This document shows positions 55,750 through 64,000 of a stretch of 64,000 bases of DNA, in pieces. The first letter of the stretch is position 1. Each line of letters begins with the position of its first letter. The stretch covers positions 80,917,741-80,981,740 of the forward strand of contig CM041465.1 of assembly GCA_023213395.1 (NCBI GenBank), written 5' to 3'. The position numbers and the translations under genes are program-made. Source of the stretch: Cycas panzhihuaensis (Eukaryota > Cycadophyta). The notes under the pieces are model-generated. The model made no database searches. It had not been told where the DNA came from and was given only the letters and a program-made list of their open reading frames with translations.

Positions 55750-58700
55750 TTTCTCATGGAGAGGATGATGCCTCATGTTATTTTTAATGAGAATAATTTC
55801 AATAAGAAAAAGGCTAACATGGAGCTAGTATCAATGATGAATCAACTTTTGGGAATCACCAAGATGAGCTCCTTTCTATTATGTTAAATTCAAAGGAATA
55901 AACTTGTTAAGAGGAAAAGTTATTTATGGTTGTTGGGATATTAAAATTATCTTTAGCATTAGATTAGAGATCTATAATCCATAACCCAGATAAGCTAAAT
56001 AAAATAGAGATAAAGTTATGTAAGACATTTGAGAAAAATAAGATAAATCATTATGTTACTTTAATGTGGAGCCTCTAAATGCCACTATAGAAGACAAAAG
56101 TAACATAAGCACATATTTAAACAAAGCAACTAATTTGAGGAACAAGATATAAGAGATTAATAGGCTCACTTGATAATGAGTTATTATTTGTATTTGTTAT
56201 GTCAAAATAACTAGTTGTATTTGAAACCTTTTAGACCATCTATATGAAAGATAAGGTATAAGAAGGTGAGTCATTTAAGAATATGGAAGGTCTCATTCTA
56301 GCCAAGGATGCCAAGTTGAAGAACCATGGCCTACTCAAAGTTTTTGATTTAAATCAAGCTATGGTCATGAAGACACAGAGGATAGATGTTATTTAAGAGG
56401 GGAAGTTTACACAAAAATTAAGAGAAGAAACTTGACAGGATAAGAAGCTCATTGGCAAATGTTCTTACTATAAGAAGGATGGCCATAAATAGAAGAATCA
56501 TTGGTTTAAATGGTTGGATATATGTAAAACAAGCAAGGATGAGAAAGGAAAAGGTATTGCAGCTTTTTTGTTCTAGGGTATTAGCTTTGTTAACCAGCTA
56601 AATTAGAGAGACTATTAGATTATAGGTTCAAGAGAACAAAAACACATTTTATTTTAGAAGAAAAACTTTGATGCATGGAATTCTAGTCCAAGTGAATCTA
56701 AAATCATTCTTAAAGATGTAATCATATTACCTATTGAATGTGTTGGCTCTATTTCACTTATAGAAGGAAAGTTTAAGGGTGTATACTACATGACTAAGAT
56801 GAAGATGAACTTTCTATCAGCTTGAGAAATCTATAAAAAAGGTATGAAGATTTATCTTTAAAAAGATATATGCTTGGTTAAGGACCTAAAACATGATTTC
56901 TCTATCATTACTACCAAAAATCTGAGGGATAATTTCTAGGTATTAGAGAAATTTAAAACCCAAAATCAATCATATGCCTTTGTTGCTAGTGTTAATGACT
57001 TGAGTAAAATTTAACATGAACACCTTGGGCACCTTAATTATAAAATCATAGCACTTATGAATAGATTGAAGATGGTAGAAGGTTTATTTCATGTGTCATG
57101 TTCAAAAGATGTATATGAAGGGTGTCTATACGAGAAGCATCATTTCTATCCTTTTACTCAAGATCATGCCTAGAGAGCCACGGAGAAGCTAAAACTCATG
57201 CATTCTAATGTGGTGGGTCCTCTTTCAAACCCTTCCATATTTAGAGATCACTATACTTTAGTATTTGTTGATGATTATACTAGAAAGGCCTAGGTATATT
57301 TTTGAAAAATAAGTCTGAAATGTTTGACTGCTTTTGTGAATGGAAGGTACATGCCAAGAATGAATGCAATAAGAAAATAAAAATTTTAAGCAGTGATAAT
57401 GGTAAGGAATACAACAATAATGCCTTTAATAAGTTTTATCTAAGTCATGGTATAAAGTATGAATTCATAGTCCCATATACCCCATAATAAAATAGTGTTA
57501 TATAGAGAAAAAATTATCCCATGATAAAAATAGTAAGGTGTATGGTATATGTTAAAAACTTTTCACTTAAGTTTTAGGTAGAAATTTCTAGGACTTCTAT
57601 TTATATCTTGCATAAGATACAAAAAGAAATCAATTTGTGGTATAACTCCTAAAGAAGAATGGACTAGTCATAAACCTATTATTAACCATTTAAAGACATT
57701 TTGGTATATTGTGTATGCACACATTTGAGATGATAATCAAAAGAAGTTAGATAATAAGAGTTTGAAATATATTTTTGTAGGGTGGTCAGATCAAAATAAA
57801 GCTTACAAACTCTGTGACTCATAAGAGGGAAATGTTATAATTAGCTAAGATGTAGTATTTAATAAGTCTTTGATATATCATGATGAGAAGTCATTGTCTA
57901 AAGAATCCTTTTACCCCCTACTACTTCCATTTCCTAATGATGCCTCATTAGTGATAGAGGATGATGAACTAATCACTATGATTTAGAGGGTCAAAGGACC
58001 AAGTGGTGTAAGTAATAGTTAGAAGTAGTCACATGTAGAGGCATCTTTAACACTAGGTTTTTCTATGCAATTATATGCTAGGAAAATGATTCAAGACTCT
58101 GGTATAGCATTTCAAAATATTTTAGATAAATAAAGAATAAGAATCTAACACATAAATTAGACTTTAGTGGTAGATACTATAGACTCCCTAGATTGATCTT
58201 CATTTAATGAAGTGAAAGATGATTCTCATTAGAAAGATGTAATAGAGGAGGAATACATTTCTTTCATAAATAATGGTACTTGAGAGATACTTTAGTTCCC
58301 TTTTAAGAAAAACCTTGTTGGTTATAAATGGGTCCACAAGACTAAACTCCATTCCAATAGAGAGGGGGACAGGTATACAGTTAGGCTTGTTATACAAGGG
58401 TTTAAGAATAAGGAAGAGATCAACTACGAGGAGACATTTGTAGTAGTCTCTAAGATGATAATAGTCCATTTAATCCTTTCTTTAGTAGCAATATATAGTT
58501 GGGAGTTATATCAAATGGATGTGAAATTAACATTCCTTAATAAAAAGTTGAAAGAAGAGATTTATATAGTGAAACCTCTTAGTTTTGTTAAGGAAGGTTG
58601 GGAGAATCTTGTGTTCCAATTAAAGAAGTCACTCCATGATCTAAAATAAGCACCACATGCTTGGTATACAAAGATTGATGCTAGAGTAAAAGAAGTATTT

Positions 58701-59640
58701 GTTGCTAGATATGGAGCTAAATCTATATATTAAAATGAGTGGAACTTCAATAATAGTTATTATGTTATACATTGATGATTTAATCATTGGTGGAAACTGT
58801 AATAAGATTGTTGTGTAAGTTAAAATCCAATTTGAGAGCTACCTTCAATATGACACACCTTGAGCCTCTACATTACTTCTTAGGCATTAAGTTAAGGCAC
58901 ACAAAAGATAAAATTATGGTATTATAAACTAAGAATACAAAGAACCTTCTTAAGAAATTTAAGATAAAGGACTATAAGCCTATTTGAACCCCATATGCTA
59001 AAGGCACAAAGCTCTTGAAAGATATTGGAAAACTTACTATAGATGGAACATTGTATAGACAACTAGTAAGGTGTCTAATCTATTTGACTCTTACCATGCT
59101 TGATATTATTTATGCTATCAAATTAGTCTCTTAGTATATATAGAATTCATAAGAGCCATATTGGGTTGAAATAAAGTAGATTTTAAAATATCTGAAGTGA
59201 ACTCTTGATCTTGGTCTAGAGTACCTTCATGATAGAGATGTAAAGATATAAGGCTACACTAATGTAGATTAGGGAGGAGACTCTGATGATTAAAAATCCA
59301 CTACTAAATATATCTTTGGTATCAGTAATGGATATGTATTATGGTAGTAAAAAAAGAAATAAATAGTAACACTATCTTCTACAGAGGATAAATATCAAGG
59401 ATTTATTATTGGTATGAGAGACGTTATATGGCTGCAAGGACTTTAGGATATCCTTGCCATATCTTATAGTACCCTAATTATTTTTGTTGATAAGTAGAGA
59501 ACTATTCATCTATTAAATAATTGAAACTTTCATGAATATACAAGGCATGTAAAAAGTCAACACCATTATATACATGAATAAATCAAAGTAGGGGAGTTAT
59601 AGGTTGACCTTTGTCTAAGTGAAGAGCAACTTATGGATGT
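55750..59640 (+). pseudogene. E gag-pol pseudogene (copia)
   Basis: Gag remnants lie at 55750-56450. The zinc knuckle near 56455-56510 reads KCSYYKKDGHK*KNHW, with the second Cys as Tyr. Protease at about 56610 reads YWIIGSREQ (normally W.IDSGA). Pre-integrase EHLGHLNYKII is at about 57020. The integrase core follows: LKLMHSNVVGPLS, LVFVDDYTRKA, KNKSEMFDCFCEWK, ILSSDNGKEYNN and HGIKYEFIVPYTP (57180-57487). RT is at 58280-58830 (KWVHKTKL, VIQGFKNKEEINYEETF, LYQMDVKLTFLNKKLKEEIY, KKSLHDLK*APHAWY, and LYIDDLIIGG as the YVDDL box). RNase H spans 59240-59600 (GYTNVD*GG, KSTTKYIFG, RHVKSQHHYIHE). All activities are lost through stops and small indels. Confidence 0.88.
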
Positions 59641-59794
59641 GTTTACCAAATCACTTATTGAAGATCACTTCATAAGCATTCTTTCTAGATTAGGACATAG
59701 AGAAGTTATACTTACGAGGGGATGTATCAACAAGGATAATTTTATCCTTTAATAGTGATGATTTTAGACTATAGATTAATCCCTATATTTACAT

Positions 59795-59804
59795 TAAGAG
59801 GGGA
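59795..59804 (+). other. Polypurine tract of E
   Basis: TAAGAGGGGA directly before the 3' LTR. Confidence 0.75.
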
Positions 59805-60129
59805 TATTAGTATGGCAATTAATACTAAGCCACTTATCTTAATGCTAAATGTGATTTAGTTGTTGTTTAACAAAAGTTGTGAGTTTATAAAGGAATATAA
59901 CCTTAAGGGTTAACACCACTTAAGGGATAATAAATATCCCAAAGTCCATTATATATTCATCTAATCAAGAATCAATATGATCTAATAATATTTTATGGTA
60001 GGTTTTTTACTTAAAAAGGTTTTCCTATGTATATCTAGTGTACTGTATTTCTTGTACTCTTTATTATGCTTATTGTGTATGATCAAGATCCTGTAACTCA
60101 GAACATATGTATGTATGTATATTTGCTCA
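59805..60129 (+). repeat. 3' LTR of E
   Basis: 325 bp, pairs with 54171-54497. A TATG/TGTA run is near its end. Confidence 0.85.
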
Positions 60130-60648
60130 TAATTTCCTTATTTATTCTTATGCTTTTAAGTTTGCACTTATTATACCCATTTTAATTTCAATATTTTTAT
60201 TACAAACTTCTTATTATATGTCATTTATTATTTTAATGTAGTGGATCTCATGTCTACTACTAGAAATTAATAAGTAAGTTTGAACAATATTTGTATAAGA
60301 AATAGATTTTTATGAATTAAAATAAATCGGATATGTTTAATGGTTTTAGGGCATATAAATATTGATGATGTATCCCTTCAATAAGTCACAACTCTAACTT
60401 ATACCTTTTTAAATAACTAGGTTATTATTATTTATAATTAGTTACAAGATTTGCAACAAGTCACTCCCTTTTTGAAATGTTTTATATCTCAAAGCACGGA
60501 AAAATTGTATGAAGTCCTTGTATTTAGGTACTAAATTCTTTCTTAGTCACTTATTGGTTTGATTATTGTTAAGTTATTTTTCTATTCAAATGTACATGAT
60601 GTATTATTGGAATATGTGATTATTTATATATTTAATGTTTAATATTAA
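60130..60648. other. No feature recognised
   Basis: AT-rich, non-coding on both strands. Confidence 0.5.
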
Positions 60649-61104
60649 TGTTATAAACCAACACAAAATTCCACTCACCAAATATATTAAAAATTATAAA
60701 ATGCACATATATCCATCTATAAATACTACTAGATGATATAAAGGATTAAGAGAAATAATATACTATACATGAGGTAACTATTAATATAAATATGTACACA
60801 TACCACTTGAGAACTTGAGAGAGAAAAGTTTTTAACCTAGAGATATAATTATAAACTTTAACATTCTCCCGTGGTTTTTCCCACTAGGTTTTCCATGTAT
60901 AAATTTATTATCTCTCTTTTGGTGCATGTTTCGTATGTTGATACTTTATATTTCATATTATTTTTCCATATGTTTATCTTATATATATGATTTGTATACA
61001 TTCCTTATGATATAATTCATTGATTATATATGTTTGTTATACTTTTATTGATAATAATCACTATATCATAATATGATATAAAACTTAAATTCTAAGTTCT
61101 AACA
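60649..61104 (+). repeat. Probable 5' LTR of element F
   Basis: Ends TTCTAACA immediately before a PBS. A candidate start TGTTATAAACC is at 60649, giving 456 bp with TGTTA/TAACA terminal inversion. The partner would lie beyond the window. Confidence 0.6.
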
Positions 61105-61117
61105 TGGTATTAGAGCC
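61105..61117 (+). other. Primer binding site of F
   Basis: TGGTATTAGAGCC, one mismatch from the initiator-Met type, directly abutting the LTR. Confidence 0.8.
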
Positions 61118-62880
61118 ATGTAAAAGATCTTGTGTAAGCAGGAAGAAATTCTATAAGAGCCAAATTGATGAGCTTGTATACTAGAGATAGAGCTATAACA
61201 AGAGCTAGTTATGAGGTGTATTTGATGAGCAAGAAATTTAAATATGCTAGTTATGCTAGTGGTGTGATCAAGATTTAGGGGTTAGAAGAAGTTGATGGAG
61301 ATCTACATACAAGAGTGATGAAGTAATGTACTAATAAAGTTACATATAGATAAGATAAAGTTATATACATAAATTTAATGTTATATTGATTTATTTATTA
61401 TTGATATATTTATACATGTAGGCCTATGTTCTTTAGAGCATGTAGATTCAAAAAGAAGTCTACCAAAAGATGAAGATGTGAAAATAAACTATTACCAATT
61501 TTATTCACCTATATAGGTAATGCACCTATAAAAGTGACTAAGATTTTGTAAGACTGGACATCTCACCAAATCTTATAAATTGGCACAAGCCATATTTAAG
61601 TCTCAAGTTATTTTTACTTTATGTCATTTTAATATTAATAATAATGGAAGTTGAGTTATTTATATGTTATTTCATTAGAGTTTAGGAAATGATATTTCCA
61701 TTATTAAAATTTTAGGATTCACCTTCCCTATTCAAGATCTATACTTAGAAGATTCCTTTGAGCTCACTAGTTACAAGGTAGGGTAGAATTCTCATTATTC
61801 AAAAGTGAAACTAAGGAAACATTTAAGAGTGGTGATGAAAGAATAAACATCAAATCCAACATGGAGTACATAATGAAAACCTAAGTCCTTCATGACAATT
61901 CAATGTCCTCATATATGTTTAGTAAGAAGATAATGGAGATTAACCCTAAGAATTTAATCTTGAATAAACTTTATAAGTTACTTTCTTAACTTTTATCTTC
62001 TCTCTAGATTACCTTAATACCTTTACTACTTGCATCCATTACATTCTAAAATTTGGCATCTATACTGAAGACAACTCTTTTACTAAATTGGAAGACACAT
62101 ATATGTGGATTTTAGCCACTTCTAATATGACTGTGTAGATGTGAGTCTATAAAATAAGCAAGGATGGAGCATATTATAGGAGGCTGAGTGTGCTTACCAA
62201 GCTACCATCTCAATGAAGATCTACTAAGTGCCTATTGAGAACCTTATGTATGTAGCCATTGATTTCACTAAAGATTGCCTAGATCCAAAGCAATATAGCC
62301 ATCACTTAGGAAGCTAGTTGATTACACATAACACACAGACTAACCATAGAATCACACAAAAAAATTAAACTATAGTTATGGAGAATTTTCTCAATACTTA
62401 AATGCCTCTATTTATGAAGTACAAGATGTCATATAAAAAGGAGATCACAAAAAGCATATCATACTACAAATAAACAATGGTGATTACTTGATCAAGGAAA
62501 ATTCAACATAGGAAGTAGTTCTTAGGTTGAGAAGAATGACTACCTTTTTCTTGCATAGGAGTCTCTTTACTTTGATGGTATTGGATTGTATAGTCATTAA
62601 TATAGCTACTAAAGAAATATAATATCATCCATCATCAAGAAGTAATATCCCTACTAAATATGGATGATTATCAATGATATCAATTTTATTATTATTAACT
62701 TCTATTGCATAAAGTTGGCTTCATTGCAAACACAACTTAAGGTGTCCTATAAATCACTTTTTACTATAATACTAATAGTTTCCATATTGAATTACCCTTC
62801 TAGGTTTTAAAATATAGCCTATAAGAAATTATTGATTTCTAGAACTATATTATTGCCTAAGAGGAATATATTAAGAGATT
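61118..62880 (+). other. Interior of F: no domain recognised
   Basis: AT-rich with scattered short frames. I see no gag, protease, RT or integrase motif on the plus strand. It may be a deleted or non-autonomous element. Confidence 0.45.
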
Positions 62881-62884
62881 TGTA

Positions 62885-63085
62885 CTTACTACTTGACCTC
62901 AACTTATCTTGCAAGTCTAATAACTTTCTCTAATGTAGTAGGCTAAAACATTTAAAATTTAATGCCAATGTTAGGTCACAAGTTAGCTTGATAGAATTGC
63001 ACCATCTCTTCATCTAAAATAGATGTCTTGATTTGGAATCTCTTAAAACATTCAATGAATTCTTTGAGTAATGAATCATGTTGTG
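62885..63085 (-). pseudogene. Gypsy-type gag remnant
   Basis: The minus strand reads SLLKEFIECFKRFQIKT, then EEMVQFYQANL*PNI and PTTLEKVIRLAR. This fits the retrotrans-gag pattern of an F..RF helix, V..F..GL.P and P.TL.EAI.LA. It is opposite in strand to F, so it probably belongs to a further element inserted in F or lying beyond its deleted end. Confidence 0.5.
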
Positions 63086-64000
63086 TTTTACCAAAACTTG
63101 GGCCTTGGGTTTATTTTTAGCTTGTATTGGTAAATGATGACATGTTGTATATGATTTTATTGGAGATGATTCATGAATTTTATTTGATGATAAATTAGGC
63201 CATGTTTTGTTGAAATGATGTATGTAGTTTAATTAATGAAGTATAGTTAGTAATGATGGTGTAACTTGTATTTTTACTACCATCTGTCAATGATGTAAAT
63301 TATAGCACCAAAAAATTTCTTTGATGATTAATTTAACCTCACATTTTCCTTCAAAACTTATCATTTTTAACTTATTTTCTAGATTTCACCTAAATTTTAT
63401 TATTGGTTAACTTTTTAGGCTTCTATTTAATGTGTTTCACTTAATTCTAGGCTTATTTACTCATTAGTAAAGATATTTTCATTATTAGATCTTCATTTGA
63501 CACTAATTTTTATTATTTTTTATCAAATTTTGACTCTATTATTATCGCATTTTTAGCATTACCAAAAATATAACCTATTATATTTTAGAATAAATTCATA
63601 TTTTAGGTAGGCGAAAAATGTGACTAGTTGCATTTTTCACTATCAACAAGGAAAACTCAGACAATGTGCCAAAAATTTATATGCCACCACCTAGATTTCA
63701 TGGAATTTGATTCCTTCAATCCCTAGAAGTATTCTTGAGTCTTTCTTAGTTGTAAGTTAATGAGTTAGAAGTGATTTTGCTGAGTTTTGGTGTGATTTTT
63801 TGGAGATCTCTTGAAGACTGTTACTGTAAGACTAAAATTTAATCTTTTTGAAGACTTTTAGGTGAAATCTTAAAGGAGTTTTATCATTGTCTTACCACTA
63901 TTCGAATGTTGATGGTCTAAGTTTTTATTTTCTTAGATCTTCATCAAGTTTTATATTTCAAACTTCTTCTGATTTGGTATGATCTTTCCTATTATATTTT
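63086..64000. other. Right edge: no feature recognised
   Basis: AT-rich, non-coding. Nothing supports a gene. Confidence 0.45.

Larger units (their letters stand above)
54171..60129 (+). mobile_element. E: decayed full-length Ty1/copia element
   Basis: LTRs at 54171-54497 and 59805-60129 (TGTTAGTATGG and TATTAGTATGG starts; TTCA and CTCA ends) share most of their length. A degenerate PBS follows and a polypurine tract (TAAGAGGGGA) precedes the 3' LTR. The interior, 5.3 kb, shows gag, protease, integrase, RT and RNase H in order, with so many stops that no frame longer than about 65 codons remains in pol. No clear target duplication (ATTTT against TAATT). Confidence 0.88.

Noticed and set aside
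54171-60129. Target duplication for E (ATTTT / TAATT)
   Set aside because: Only partly alike and AT-rich. Not good enough to claim.
1-64000. CRISPR arrays, rRNA, prokaryotic operons or phage
   Set aside because: No regularly spaced repeats, rRNA cores or compact operons. Everything fits a plant retrotransposon field.

Overview
The window is repeat-rich nuclear DNA of a flowering plant. Nearly all of it is LTR retrotransposons stacked inside one another: Ty1/copia and Ty3/gypsy elements primed by initiator-methionine tRNA, one Tat-like gypsy element, and several non-autonomous derivatives. I found no intact host gene, rRNA, tRNA or CRISPR array. Every coding region is broken. The species cannot be told from this sequence. 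Element names used below (M, O, R1, A, G1, B, G2, C, D, E, F) are local labels.

Left nest (about 0.75-25.4 kb). A decayed minus-strand copia RNase H end (D, 755-1203) abuts M, an old minus-strand LTR pair (1205-1528 and 25025-25366) with no recognisable pol. M encloses O, an old plus-strand LTR pair (about 3603 to 24147). R1 (3713-9519, TSD ATTAT) sits inside the 5' LTR of O. A (10562-21365, TSD CTCTA) sits in the interior of O. G1, a gypsy element (13894-20641, TSD AAAAT), sits inside A. R1 carries an antisense, in-frame but stop-riddled copy of a host TOM9/TOM22-like gene. A has 87-bp TRIM-like LTRs wrapped around a copia leader, gag and protease segment, and is joined back to a TRIM core at a second primer-binding-site sequence.

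Right nest (about 26.35-52.9 kb). An old minus-strand copia (C) has its reverse transcriptase gene split by copia B (27288-48500, TSD CTTTA). B in turn has its leader split by G2 (33371-46959, TSD AAACC), a 13.6-kb Tat-like element with 2.6-kb LTRs. G2 keeps gag, protease and an additional RNase H. It lacks recognisable RT and integrase, and instead holds an antisense, intron-containing plant-mobile-domain pseudogene. G2 LTRs are clearly more diverged than those of its host B, which conflicts with the order of nesting.

Right end. An unexplained purine-skewed block lies at about 52.97-53.80 kb. A decayed full-length plus-strand copia (E, 54171-60129) follows. The window ends in the 5' LTR and interior of a further element (F, from about 60649), in which a minus-strand gypsy gag remnant is visible.

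Boundaries given for B, G1, G2, R1 and A rest on LTR pairs plus matching 5-bp target duplications and are precise. Those for M, O, C, D, E and F are approximate.
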